Source: Centrapalus pauciflorus (Eukaryota; Streptophyta; Magnoliopsida; Asterales; Asteraceae). Taken from it: a stretch of 64,000 nucleotides of DNA. Positions 50,671 through 64,000 of the stretch are shown here, piece after piece (positions within the stretch are counted from its first letter, which is position 1; the number at the start of each line of letters is the position of its first letter). The position numbers and the translations under genes are program-made. The notes below the pieces were generated by a model. It did no database searches and was not told where the DNA came from. It worked only from the letters and a program-made list of their open reading frames with translations. The stretch is from the NCBI GenBank assembly GCA_020465985.1, contig JAANYP010006656.1, positions 310,001 to 374,000 of the forward strand, in the 5' to 3' direction.

Positions 50671-50743
50671 CAAGTGGGCTTGAAGTCTTGAACCCATGAT
50701 CTCTCATATTTGAGAAGCATGTTAACCAATTGAGCTACCAACC
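50671..50743 (-). other. tRNA-like sequence (pseudo-tRNA or SINE head)
   Basis: On the - strand it starts GGTTGGTAGCTCAATTGGTT, containing a box-A-like TAGCTCAATTGG, and about 30 bases later GGGTTCAAGACTT resembles box B. The acceptor ends do not pair convincingly and no clear anticodon arm forms, so it is not called a functional tRNA. Confidence 0.35.
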
Positions 50744-50936
50744 TTTTCATTAAAAAATTACACAAACCTGTATATATTATTATTCTAGTTTTACTATTCA
50801 TATGAATAGCTTATGAATAGTAACATTTACTATGGTAAATGTTATATATTTAATTTTTAGTTTTCAGTTTTCACATTAAAACTACCTGTTGAAAACTCCA
50901 TTTTGATGTTTTCAGATTGAATTTATGTTTTCTAAT

Positions 50937-51430
50937 GAGAGAGTGAGGATTTTGTAAAGAGAGTGAGGATTTTGTAAAAAGAATGAGCAAGCAACTATTG
51001 TAATTCAAACAATAAAGTACATCTACTTGAGTCTTGCTTATATTAAGGTGTGTAATATATGCATCAACTTTGTGACTATTCATCACTAGTATCAAGAATA
51101 TTAGTAACATGCGGTTTTGTTGTACGTGAGGCCTCTATGTATGTAATATTCAACATACCTTGTATGGCCTCGAGCAATTCCTAAGAGCCTGGTCTAATTA
51201 ATCTTCATAGGTACTCTTAAGATTTTGGAGTCAGTTAGATTTTTGCTATCTAAATAATCAAGGTAGATGGCCATTCTAGTAATACAAATCAATGATTAAG
51301 CAAGCACAAGTTGAAAATGACCGTGGATGTCTTTTACTTTCTTGGGATCAAGGATTTCAATTCCAGTATGTACTACATCAGTTATATTTGTTGGCATAGT
51401 AACCCCTCATATCTACTGCAATGTGAAGGG
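50937..51430 (-). repeat. Left flank of locus B, homologous to 15,801-16,310
   Basis: Begins with two tandem GAGTGAGGATTTTGTAAA words and continues collinear with the left flank of locus A. Ends where the first 8 bases of exon E22 (GGTGACCC on the - strand) are joined to flank sequence at about 51,428-51,434. Confidence 0.75.
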
Positions 51431-51915
51431 GGTCACCTGGATAAAAAGTTTGACTTCAGTTTACTGGTCTGAAATATACAATATCTGATACAGTAAACAA
51501 ACATTATTGGTTACTATGCTTTCAACGTTTCTGATTTCAGCAGTCAGTAACACTGAACTGATAACAAACTGTTGCATGTCATTGTTAATCAACTTGCAAG
51601 CTGGGACAATTGGTAAACATGTACATAAAAAATACGTTTCTTACGACATAAAAGATATGAATCATGACCTCGGAAAAAAAAGAAACGCACCGTAAGCTAT
51701 ATTTATTGTTGTTTCCAATTTGTCCCCTGTAAGCACCCAGATCTTTATTCCAGTTTTAGAAAGAGTTTCTATGCAGGACGGCACCCCGTTTCGAAACCTG
51801 TTTTCATTTACATTTAACCTTTAAACTCTGAGGCCCTCGCAGGGGTCACATAGTCCCACGTCTTCTCCTAAGCTTTTCTGATTTTAAGATTTGTTTAACC
51901 ATCCAGGTTTGCAGT
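51428..51915 (-). pseudogene. ALA3: Flippase pseudogene unit zeta (E7, E20, E21)
   Basis: E7 51819-51915 is fused by deletion to part of E20 at about 51,685-51,797, which encodes GVPSCIETLSKTGIKIW and the P-domain motif LTGDK, the only copy of this motif in the window. E21 follows at about 51,517-51,600 (KLINNDMQQFVISS). E22 is cut after a few bases. E7 has two nonsense changes: the Glu of the DGET motif is TAA and the shared Leu codon is TAG. Exons E8-E19 are gone. This is the 3' end of the locus B array. Confidence 0.8.
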
Positions 51916-52651
51916 CTGAACCATGAAGCAGGACACGAAAAAATGCAGAAATTAATACGAACCAAATAAGTAGACATATTTAGCCTCAAGAGAGATGCAT
52001 ACACATATATGTACATTTCCAACAATTCAATGTAACTAAAAAGAATAAGAAATGGACAAGCATATACAGAAAGAAACCTTTCTGTGAATTTCTCATACTT
52101 AACTCGCTTATACTGATTTGTGATTTGCGGTAGCAGTTTAGCACCTTGAAAAGGGGATACATATGTGTAATTGTGTACAACACATGTGAAAAGAGATGCA
52201 TACACATATATGTATATTTCCAACAATTCGATTTAACTATAAAGAATAAGAAATGGACAAGCATATACAGATGAAACCTTTCTGTAAATTTCTCAGACTT
52301 AACTGGCTTATACTGATTGGTCATTTCCGGTAGCAGTTTAGCACCTTTATACAAATGTGTACATCACATGTGAAATAATACACCATCCACCAATAAATTT
52401 GATTCAATTATATCTATAGAAGTGTTTAATTACCAACCGGATGCCTAAACTACTCTTCAATAATGATAATCAAGAGGAATCATATTCAACAAAATCAATA
52501 CCATCATGTGTAATTGGGTAGTGATGAAAATGGACAAACAGGAAATTGTAACCTGAAAAGCTTAAAAGTAGCAATATAAATGTTCCTAAAGGTCAAGAAA
52601 TGCAATTGGACATCTTTGACCCATTATCAAGAGATTTGGCCATATATATAC

Positions 52652-55497
52652 ATCGACATTAGTTTCATTTCTCCAGGCACCAGACATGAGCCTTGCATCA
52701 TCAAAATTGAAACCCTCATCGCGTATTGCAATAGATGGTTTCTGTACCAGAGAAATTTTTACAACAAGGTTCCATACAAGATCATCCCGGTTTTTCAGTT
52801 TTATGATTGTTTTGGCAAACAGCAGTTGTAAATATTTAATGAACTCGTCACCTGTCCAAGTTCTTAATTCAGATTATATGTTCGTGCCAAGGCAGGGGTA
52901 TTGGTTTCGATATGGGACATATGCAGGTCATTATTGATGAAATTCGGTAGAGTAGATTATAAACAGCATGACAAAAGCATAAAAAGAAGCTGGTGGCAAC
53001 AAACTTTTATGATCATAATAGCAAACCCATTACCTGCCTATAGCTCCAATAACACACATGGAAAGGAGAACACCAAAAAGACTAGCTACTACTTTTTCAA
53101 GTTTCTTTTCAAGTGTACTCCTTTTGGAAGGGACATTCATGGTGTTCATCATCACCTGTATGTGAATAGGTATAACCATAGTCTTGTATACCAGAAATGT
53201 GGCATGAAATATCAGAAATGGACCAGTGAAAAACCTTAGTCTCGTGTCCAGTAAATACTACAGCCCCGATGTTGTAATCCGTATTACGTAGACTGCATCC
53301 CTGAAAAGCATGAGCAGCAGTATGAGGGAACATGAATTTGAATAAGACGAGAAGTACGCGAACAATTTTAAAAAGAAAAACGCAAATATCATACTCGCAA
53401 CAGAATCTGATTTGGACCAAGGGGTAAAGTTTGCTTTTGAAGAACCAAATTTCCCTTGAAGGTATAAAGTGAATTAATTGGTTGCTCACACTGTATTTCA
53501 CCTGCAAATGGTAGAACACCATCGTCAATAAAAAAAAATATGAAATCCAATTCATTAAGGCCATCAACAATAGAAGTCTATTTGAAGTCCATGTGAAGTC
53601 CATTGCCACCTGGATTTAATTTATTAATAAAATCATCGTACCTGAACGGTTCAACTGCATGAACCATTTTAAAACATCGTTTGGTCAGTTGATTTGATAT
53701 CTCATCATATATCATAACATATGTGTGGTTAGAATTATTCAGAAGACAAAAAGAGAGCCTCACTATAACTAAAAATAAATAAAAATAGTCACAGTTTATT
53801 TTTTATTTATAATCATTGTTTTTTCCTTTTTTTTATATTTTTGAGATGGATAATATTTGACGACGAATCATGACAAAAATGGTTTGTGATGGTTCATTAT
53901 TGCGGATGCCTGATGTGTTTTAGTACCTAACATCAAGTTCTTGATTATAGTCACCAAATGCACAAAAATTGGCAGTCATTAAACTTAATACCTAACATCA
54001 AGAATTAAGATGTCTTATATAGTTGGATCAGCATATACATGTGTGGGTTTGTTCAACATCAAAAGTATTAAGATTTAACCTTTAAACTCTGAGGCCCTAT
54101 CAGGGGTCACATAGTCCCACGTCTTCTCCTAAGCTTTTCTGATTTTAAGATTTGTTTAACCATCCAGGTTTGCAGTCTGAACCATGAAGCATGACACGAA
54201 AAAATGCAGAAATTAATACGAACCAAATAAGTAGACATATTTAGCCTCAAGAGAGATGCATACACATATATGTACATTTCCAACAATTCAATGTAACTAT
54301 AAAGAATAAGAAATGGACAAGCATATACACAAAGAAACCTTTCTGTGAATTTCTCATACTTAACTCGCTTATACTGATTTGTCATTTGCGGTAGCAGTTT
54401 AGCACCTTGAAAAGGGGATACATATGTGTAATTGTGTACAACACATGTGAAAAGAGATGCATACACATATATGTATATTTCCAACAATTCGATTTAACTA
54501 TAAAGAATAAGAACCTGTCTTGCTTCACCTACCATATGAATATTAGATTGAGACACTAATAAATAGTAGAAGAAGACAATAATAATCTAGTGAGACATAT
54601 CTATCGTGTAGTTGATTTGTCTTAAATGAAGTAAGATATTATTCATATATGTTAGTTAATTATATTACACATCACTTATCCACATACGGATGAGGTGGGT
54701 TCCCAGTTTTCAAACAAAATCATGAAAGATAACCACCGCATTATAAAAGCAGCCGCAATATGAAGCCCCTTTATGTCTTTATGATCAAGACGCTCATTAC
54801 CAAGATACACATGAACTGTACTCCTAGATAATCTACACAAGCAGAAGACATAGTACCTTTTCTGATAAAGAAGCCAATCAACTTTGATCAAATGTGAAAA
54901 AGTTACAGAATTGGAAACATGATAAAGGATAAAAGAACCTAACAATCTAAATAGACACCAATTATAGTTTTAAGTTATGCTACTATCAGTAAGCATAAAC
55001 GAAATGCAACAAAAATTGGATTCCCCACCATTAACTAACCATAGAATTCACTCTAATGATTAAAGATGATCTAAAAGAGATACAAAGACTTGCAGCAAAC
55101 TTACCCTAAATATATCCCCAACCTGTAGTTTCCTCAAGGGTGCAGATTCCCACATTTGGCCTTGCAGCAGTTCAACAGGAGAATTATTTAATGTCATATC
55201 ATTTTGGAGGCGCTTCTGTTACAATTAGGGTTTTGTGAGGGATAGAAAAGCTAAAAAAGATTTAAGCAAACAACTATAACCAACTTAATATGCATCATTC
55301 AAGAATAAGTTAATGGGTAAATTAACTATTAAAAATAAAAGGATATATATTTAAAAGTAGCCAAGGAAGGGGAATAAAAGTATTGCCTTGTTAAAAAGGA
55401 TGAAACAATGCTCACCCGATCTTCAAATGCCTCCTTGACAAGAGAGACAAAAAGCACAATACTTAACGGGATTACGTTTGTAACAGGACTAGCAGGA
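52652..55497 (-). pseudogene. ALA3: Flippase pseudogene unit epsilon (E4-E15, gapped)
   Basis: E4 55416-55497 (final Trp codon now Arg), E5 55105-55215, E6 only its first bases near 54,511-54,527, E7 54080-54176, E8 53395-53501, E9 53235-53300, E10 53034-53155, E13 about 52852-52938 (5' part lost), E15 about 52652-52747. E11, E12 and E14 are deleted. E7 carries both stops seen in zeta (Glu of DGET to TAA; TAG at 54,129-54,131). E13 has a TAA in place of a Glu codon, and the E15 acceptor AG is TG, both shared with delta. No hAT MITE can be scored cleanly because E6 is missing, but the flank GTTGATTTG is uninterrupted. Confidence 0.85.
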
Positions 55498-56598
<1,101 letters not shown>

Positions 56599-59225
56599 CT
56601 TGCACATGTCGACATTAGTTTCATTTCTCCAGGCACCAGACATGAGCCTTGCATCATCAAAATTGAAACCCTCATCGCGTATTGCAATAGATGGTTTCTG
56701 TACCAGAGAAATTTTTACAACAAGGTTCCATACAAGATCATTTCGGTGTTTCAGTTTTATGATTCTTTTGGCAAACAGCAGTTGTAAATATTTAATGAAC
56801 TCGTCACATGTGCAAGTTCTTAATTCAGATTGGATGTTCGTGCCAAGGCAGGGGTATTGGTTTCGATATGGGACATATGCAGGTCATTATTGATGAACTT
56901 AGTTGACTGAATAAACGTGATCATCTAACGGAGAAAAAAAATAAGAAATGAGGTCATCTGAAACATGCAAGACCCCGAAAATACTAGCTTATGACAGTAC
57001 GGCACACACCTCAATAGAAAAACATAAAGAGAAATTGGAATAATTGGTGAACACAGCGTAATCAGCATAAAGATGCTTAGAACAAACACCTGAAAGCAAA
57101 CTAACAAAATCAGTAATATTAAAGACAATAGAAACAAAAAAAAAAAAGAAGAAGAACTTCAGCACATCAGCAAGCAAAAGAATACCATAAGTCTGTTTCT
57201 CGGATTAAATTGTTCAGATTCCACATTAACCGCAAGCTGTAAGTAATAATACCGCTCATTCACAAATATAGCACCACAAAATTCGGTAGAGTAGATTATA
57301 AACAGCATGACAAAAGCATAAAAAGAAGCTGGTGGCAACAAACTTTTATGATCATAATAGCAAACCCATTACCTGCCTATAGCTCCAATAACACACATGG
57401 AAAGGAGAACACCAAAAAGACTAGCTATTACTTTTTCAAGATTCTTCTCAAGTGTACTCCTTTTGGAAGGGACATTCATGGTGTTCATCATCACCTGTAT
57501 GTGAATAGGTATAACCATAGTCTTGTATACCAGAAATGTGGCATGAAACATCAGAAATGGACCAGTGAAAAACCTTAGTCTCGTGTCCAGTAAATACTAC
57601 AGCCCCGATGTTGTACTCTGTATTACGTAGACTGCATCCCTGAAAAGCATGAGCAGCAGTATGAGAGAACATGAATTTGAATAAGACGAGAAGTACTCTT
57701 ACAATTTTAAAAAGAAAAACGCAAATATCATACTCGCAACAGAATTTGATTTGGACCAAGGGGTAAAGTTTGCTTTTGAAGAACCAAATTTCCCTTGAAG
57801 GTATAAAGCGAATTATTTGGTTGCTCACACTGTATTTCACCTGCAAATGGTAGAACACCATCGTCAATAAAAAAAATGAAATCCAATTCATTAAGGCCAT
57901 CAGCAATAGAAGTCTTTTTGAAGTCCATGTGTCCATTGCCACCTGGATTTAATTTATTAATAAAATCATCGAACCTGAACCGTTCAACTGCATGAACCAT
58001 TTTAAAACATCGTTTGGTCAGTTGATTTGATATCTCATCATATATCATAACAAATGTGTGGTTAGAATTATTCAGAAGACAAAAAGAGGGCCTCACTAAA
58101 ACTAAAAACAAATAAAAATAGTCACAGTTTACTTTTTATTTATAATCATTGTTTTTTCCTTTTTTTTATATTTTTGAGATGGATAATATTTGACGACGAA
58201 TCATGACAAAAATGGTTAGTGATGGTTCATTATTGCGGATGCCTAATGTGTTTTAGTACCTAACATCAAGTTCTTGATTATAGTCACCAAATGCACAAAA
58301 ATTGGCAGTCATTAAACTTTATACCTAACATCAAGAATTAAGATGTCTTATATAGTTGGATCAGCATATACATGTGTGTGTTTGTTCAACATCACAAGTA
58401 TTAAGATTTAACCTTTAAACTCTGAGGCCCTCTCAGGGGTCACATAGTCCCACGTCTTCTCCTAAGCTTTTCTGATTTTAAGATTTGTTTCTCCATCTAG
58501 GTTTGCAGTCTGAACCATGAAGCAGGACAAGAAAAAATGCAGTAATTAATATGAATCAAATAAGTAGACATATTTAGCCTCAAGAGAGATGCATACATAT
58601 ATATGTATATTTCCAACAATTCAATGTAACTATAAAGAATAAGAAATGGACAAGCATATACAGAAAGAAACCTTTCTGTGAATTTCTCATAATTAACTCG
58701 CTTATACTGATTTGTCATTTGCGGTAGCAGTTTATCACCTTGAAAAGGGGATACATATGTGTAATTGTGTACAACACATGTGAAAAGAGATGCATACACA
58801 TATATGTATATTTCCAACAATTCGATTTAACTATAAAGAATAAGAAATGGACAAGCGTATACAGATGAAACCTTTCTGTAAATTTCTCAGACTTAACTGG
58901 CTTATACTGATTTGTCATTTCCGGTAGCAGTTTAGCACCTTTATACAAATGTGTACATCACATGTGAAATAAATACTCCATCCACCAATAAAATTGATTC
59001 AATTATATCTATAGAAGTGTTTAATTACCAACCGGATGCCTAAACTACTCTTCAATAATGATAATCAAGGGGAATCATATTCAACAAAATCAATACCATC
59101 ATGTGTAATTGGGTAGTGATGAAAATGGACAAGCAGGAAATTGTAACCTGAAAAGCTTAAAAGTAGCAATATAAATGTTCCTAAAGGTCAAGAAATGCAA
59201 TTGGACATCTTTGACCCATTATCAA

Positions 59226-60460
59226 GAGATTTGGCTATATATATACATCTATTTTCCTAATCTCATAATGTATGTTATAACTTTGAAGTAGCAAACTTGG
59301 ACTAAAAACAGACCTCGGTATAACAAACACCATCAGGATTTGTAGTGGCAAGGATCAATAGATCTGCTGGAAAGAACCTGTCTTGCTTCACCTACCATAT
59401 GAATATTAGATTGAGACACTAATAAATAGTAGAAGAAGACAATAATAATCTAGTGAGACATATCTATCGTGTAGTTGATTTGTATTATATGAAGTAAGAT
59501 ATTATTCATATATGTTAGTTAATTATATATTACACATCACTTGTTCACATACGGATGAGGTGGGTTCCCAGTTTTCAAACAAAATCATGAAAGATAACCG
59601 CATTATAAAAGCAGCCGCAATATGGAGCCCCTTTATGTCTTTATGATCAAGACGCTCATTACCAAGATACACATGAACTGTACTCCTAGATAGATAATCT
59701 ACACATGCAGATGACATAGTACCTTTTGGGATAAAGAAGACAATTAACTTTGATCAAATGTGAAGAAGTTACAGAACTGGAAACATGATAAAGGATAAAA
59801 GAACCTAACAATCTAAAAAGACACCAATTATAGTTTAAAGTTATCCTACTATCAGTAAGCATAAACAAAAGAGATTTGGCCATATGTATACATCTATATT
59901 TCCTAATCTCATAATGTATGCTATAACTTTGAAGTAGCAAACTTGGACTAAAAACAGACCTCGGTATAACAAACACCATCAGGATTTGTAGTGGCAAGGA
60001 TCAATAGATCTGCTGGAAAGAACCTGTCTTGCTTCACCTACCATATGAATATTAGATTGAGACACTAATAAATAGTAGAAGAAGACAATAATAATCTAGT
60101 GAGACATATCTATCGTGTAGTTGTTTTGTATTATATGAAGTAAGATATTATTCATATATGTTAGTTAATTATATATTACACATCACTTGTTCACATACGG
60201 ATGAGGTGGGTTCCCAGTTTTCAAACAAAATCATGAAAGATAACCGCATTATAAAAGCAGCCGCAATATGGAGCCCCTTTATGTCTTTATGATCAAGACG
60301 CTCATTACCAAGATACACATGAACTGTACTCCTAGATAGATAATCTACACATGCAGATGACATAGTACCTTTTGGGATAAAGAAGACAATTAACTTTGAT
60401 CAAATGTGAAGAAGTTACAGAACTGGAAACATGATAAAGGATAAAAGAACCTACTATCAG
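59226..60460. repeat. 645 bp tandem duplication containing E6 in delta
   Basis: The sequence beginning GAGATTTGGC at 59,226 is repeated from 59,871. Each copy includes a complete E6 with its splice sites and most of intron 5, including the shared ATAGATAATC insertion not seen in other units. The second copy fades near 60,450. Confidence 0.88.
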
Positions 60461-60968
60461 TAAGCATAAACAAAATGCAACAAAAATTGGATTCTCCACC
60501 ATTAACTAACCATAGAATTCACTCTAACGATTAAAGATGGTCCAAAAGAGATACAAAGACTTGCAGCAAACTTACCCTAAATATATCCCCAACCTGTAGT
60601 TTCCTCCAGGGTGCAGATTCCCACATTTGGACTTGCAGCAGGTCAACAGGAGAATTATTTATTGTCATGTCATTTTGGAGGCGCTTCTGTTACAATTAGG
60701 GTTTTGTGAGGGATAGAAAAGCTAAAAAAGATTTAAGAAACCAACTATAACCAACTTAATATGCATCATTCGAGAGTAAGTTAATGGGTAAATTAACTAT
60801 TAAAATCAAAAGGATATATATTTAAAAGTAGCCAAGGTGGGGGAATAAATGTATTGCCTTGTTAAAAAGGATGAAATAATGCTCACCCAATCTTCAAATG
60901 CCTCCTTGACAAGAGAGACAAAAAGCATAATACTTAACGGGTTTACGTTTGTTATAGGACTAACAGGA

Positions 60969-62542
60969 CTGCATAAGAAAAGAACTATGTTAGGAGTCAA
61001 CAAATAACAATTCAAAAGAGTCCACAATGCAAAATGCACTGAGCAATATGAACTACAGATTATCTTTAAAAATGCTTATATATTGCATCAATAATGAAAG
61101 AATTACCTTTTGAGAAGTATAAGTACGGCAAGGCTTACCGGCTGAAGATAGGTAGAAATTTTCAGAAATGACTTATAATTTAGTTCACTATACATTATTC
61201 AGATTGCAAAGGTTCTTACAATTTAGCATTTATCCTCAAATTGGAGGCCTAATATGATTGTGATCGACATTCAGCTTGTGACAAGTTATGAAGCAGCAAT
61301 ACTGACAGTAATTTTGATAAAAGAGCAAACACACACACACATAAAATAAATAAACCATAGAAGGGTTTGACAATCTCTCTTGACTTTTTCTCCATATATC
61401 AACAAAATATCTCTATTGCTGGCTACTTTTATATGTTCAAGTCATGTTAAACCATATAGATCCGGTGCCCATGATACTGACCGATCATGGTAATGAACCC
61501 ACACAAGACTGCAAGACTTTCAAGGAATCTATTATCAGACTGTATCTGATGAGTGTTCAACCAACCAAATATTGTATGACTACAATATTGATGAAATGGT
61601 TATATTCAGAAGAATACAATCTCATATTGGTTTCAGCACCGCTGTATAGAAATAGGGTTTCCAAGGTTCAGTGTAGAGATTACACAGGTGTGCTTTAGTT
61701 TGCATGAATATGGCGGATTATGGCCGTATACGGGGAAACTGAGGAATCATTTCATGGGCCGTGTTTCTTGGGCTGTGGACATCCCACCAGAACGTTTGCA
61801 TGACTGAATATGCAATTTCCAACTTCAATTTGGTAACTAATGCTTCCACAACTAACTAAGCAAACCGCCACACACATTTGGGTAAAACCCCTAGCTACAC
61901 ACTAGGGGGATTCTAAAGGAGAGTTCGTGTGGATGTCATTGGAGGGATTCTAGCTGTGATCCCTTGTCATTCATGAAAACCATCTCTAACAGATCGGAGT
62001 TGAGCTATTTGTAGTATATCTCTTAAGTCTTACCTATCTTTGGTTTCACATTTGTTTCCATAATTTGTTCATATATGGATCCTTGGTTTGGGATTTGTTT
62101 CCACTGTGTTTTCCGTTAAAAAATCATTTGTTTCCAATTTGGTTTGCATATTCGTTGGATAGGATCTGTTGTAATATTTGGTTATCACAAATTAAACCTG
62201 TTTGTTATCTCTTAACGTTACAAATTCCATTCATTTATGAATTTTAACCCACTCCCCTCCCCCAAACAAATATTGGGCATGTTTCTGAAACCAATAAAAA
62301 AGTCTTACATCACAAGCCATATACAATGATATAGAACTTTAAAACCTTAAGATAAAATTTACATGCTCTGTTAACCAGTCACATTAACTATTCATCAGCA
62401 ATAATTGATATCACAAATTTGCACCAATATGACCCACATTAAAATGCAGTTTTTATACATTGTTTGTGGAAAGTAGAATAAAGCAGAGCATGTAAAATAA
62501 TGAACACCATTCTATTAAGGGGTTCTTCTTAACGAGCATTAC
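60969..62542 (-). other. Intron 3 of delta
   Basis: About 1.57 kb between E3 and E4. 60,969-61,677 is the part repeated in the other units; 61,678-62,542 is present only here. No nested gene was recognised. Confidence 0.6.
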
Positions 62543-63027
62543 CTGACAGGTGTAAATGATAAACAGGAGATTGTTAGAAAGTACAGGTTTGCCACCCGCC
62601 GCCTGAACTGTCAGTCATAAACAAGAGTACCATGTCATTATACATAAGATGCAAGGTTCAGAGAATCAATTAGCTTTGATGATGTCAAAATAGCGTAAAC
62701 TCATAAAATAAATGGTAACCAAAACAACCCTGATTATATGTTTCGTAGAAGTGGATGAAATAAAAAGTTTGTTCTGTTTGTTATATGACCTCTGCATGCC
62801 TCTTTATTCGATGTTTACAATGACTTACCTGTTCATAAAGCCCCTTTGGCAGAAACGTAAGAAGATTGAACTTTGTTGTTGATACTGCATTCCCCTGATC
62901 ACACCAAATGTAAACACACATTGCTTAATTTACAGCTTACAGAATGACCAACTAATTTATTAAAGAAAGCCAATGAACTTCCTTAAATGTCTAAGCAATA
63001 ATATTTTTTTTGGTTGTATGGGACTCA

Positions 63028-64000
63028 TGTTTTCGGTGTGAAGACAGTAAACTAATATTTATGTCAGTCCCTTACTTACAGTGTGCCTACATTTTCAGCA
63101 ACGTGGTTATATGTTACATAGTATTTCCCCAACCAATATATGTCCCTTTAGGCGGCAAGAAGGAGTAAAACAACAAACTTATCATAAGAAGAATCATGGT
63201 AACCCACCATCTGAAAGCAAGGTTGCAACAAGATTCACGAATCTATGAATCTTAAAGTGAGTAGGAGGTCGACAAGATATTCATACACCCAAGATACCCC
63301 ACACAGCTACTATTCTATGCATATAGCATATTAGCATCCCAAGAAAATTGAGATCGACTATTTTTTTGAAGTTCATGTTCCCCAAGAACACCACCAAACG
63401 CTAATTAGTATAACAATACATCGTACTATCCTAAATCTGGCACAATCATTAATCGCAAAAACAAATTCCCTGGGACTGCTACAACAAGAAACGATCTAAT
63501 ATCCATATGCCAGTTTTCCTGTCAATACTAGAAAAAATGGAAACTGCTAAATAGATGAAAGAAATGGGTTTATACCGATATTAATAAGAAAGGTTTAAGA
63601 ACTAGAAAGATACAGGCATTGAAAAGTGATCATGTTGATAATTTAGGAGCCAATATTTTCAAAAGAAATTACAACATAAAGTCAAGAAAACAGTTGACTC
63701 AAATTCATTGCGCTTTTGGGAAGAGAGATTTATTGGTTGCATCAATAATATAGACATACCAGGTAGTTGGCGATATAGTTGGCCTCGCGATCGTTACAGA
63801 AAACGGTGCGATGACCAGGCGCCTGAGGCTGAACGTGGCCAAGTTGAATGTTACGTGATGAAGGAACACTATCGATAACCGTATGTGAACCACCGGCGGC
63901 ACCCCCACCGCCATGTCTTGTTCTAGATGTTCCTTTCCTTTCCGACATCAATTTCTCCGATCGAAAATGGTTGAATCAACAAAACCTTTGGTGAAAAAAA
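63028..64000 (-). repeat. Near-identical 5' block shared with locus A (29,848-30,820)
   Basis: Aligns without gaps at an offset of 33,180 up to the end of the window, so the duplicated block probably continues beyond it. Confidence 0.9.

Larger units (their letters stand above)
56599..63948 (-). pseudogene. ALA3: Flippase pseudogene unit delta (ALA3-like, E1-E13, E15)
   Basis: The most complete 5' half. E1 63760-63948, E2 62829-62894 (GNAVSTTKFNLLTFLPKGLY), E3 62543-62607 (FRRRVANLYFLTISCLSF, one Arg more than I expect), E4 60887-60968, E5 60576-60686, E6 twice (59960-60037 and 59314-59391), E7 58413-58509, E8 57734-57840, E9 57574-57639, E10 57373-57494, E11 57186-57273, E12 57010-57089, E13 56808-56924, E15 56599-56703. 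All splice phases from E1 to E6 agree and the frame is open for about 197 codons, then E7 has an in-frame TAG (58,462-58,464). Further lesions: E11 acceptor GG, 2 extra bases in E12, TAA in E13, E13 donor and E15 acceptor altered, E14 (DKTGT) deleted. The start ATG is placed by homology with alpha and by the family N-terminus. Confidence 0.9.

Overview
This is nuclear DNA from a flowering plant. It has GT-AG introns, a ribosomal-protein gene and a ROP-effector gene of plant type, Copia, LINE, hAT and Helitron sequences, and AT-rich intergenic DNA. The style of the Copia and hAT fragments recalls Asteraceae, but the sequence does not prove the family. I see only two apparently intact host genes, both on the + strand near the left end: RPL14 (1828-4235) and a RIC-type CRIB protein (4897-6281).

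From 7.1 to 15.8 kb the DNA is nested transposon debris. A LINE 3' end is cut by an old Copia element (LTR, primer-binding site, a long leader with a foldable RNA segment, and a broken gag). A hAT transposase scrap and a 2.5 kb LTR-like element follow.

Two related loci, A (15.8-30.8 kb) and B (50.9-64.0 kb), hold decayed copies of one P4-ATPase (phospholipid flippase) gene closest to plant ALA3, all on the - strand. I number its exons E1-E22 by alignment to what I know of ALA3. Each locus carries three partial units in tandem: alpha (E1, E4-E7), beta (E5-E15) and gamma (E4-E22) in A; delta (E1-E13, E15), epsilon (E4-E15, gapped) and zeta (E7, E20, E21) in B. The phosphorylation-site exon (DKTGT) survives only in gamma and the LTGDK motif only in zeta. 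Stops, frameshifts, lost splice sites and exon deletions mark all units as pseudogenes, and no exons beyond E22 are present. Shared lesions and a hAT MITE insertion allow the order of duplications to be partly worked out. The 5' ends of A and B are almost identical at an offset of exactly 33,180 bp.

Between the loci, 33,851-50,380 has the ends of a Helitron on the - strand: a 3' hairpin plus CTAG, and TC-starting 5' ends that are themselves tandemly duplicated. Inside it lie a direct repeat split by a 1,678 bp solo-LTR-like insertion with a 5 bp target duplication, probably a second older Helitron, and a young Ale-type Copia element (41,152-46,451) with identical 103 bp LTRs, a 5 bp target duplication and a 1,350-residue pol-bearing frame. 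The most interesting content is the structure and history of the flippase pseudogene arrays and the Helitron. I found no convincing new biochemical system.
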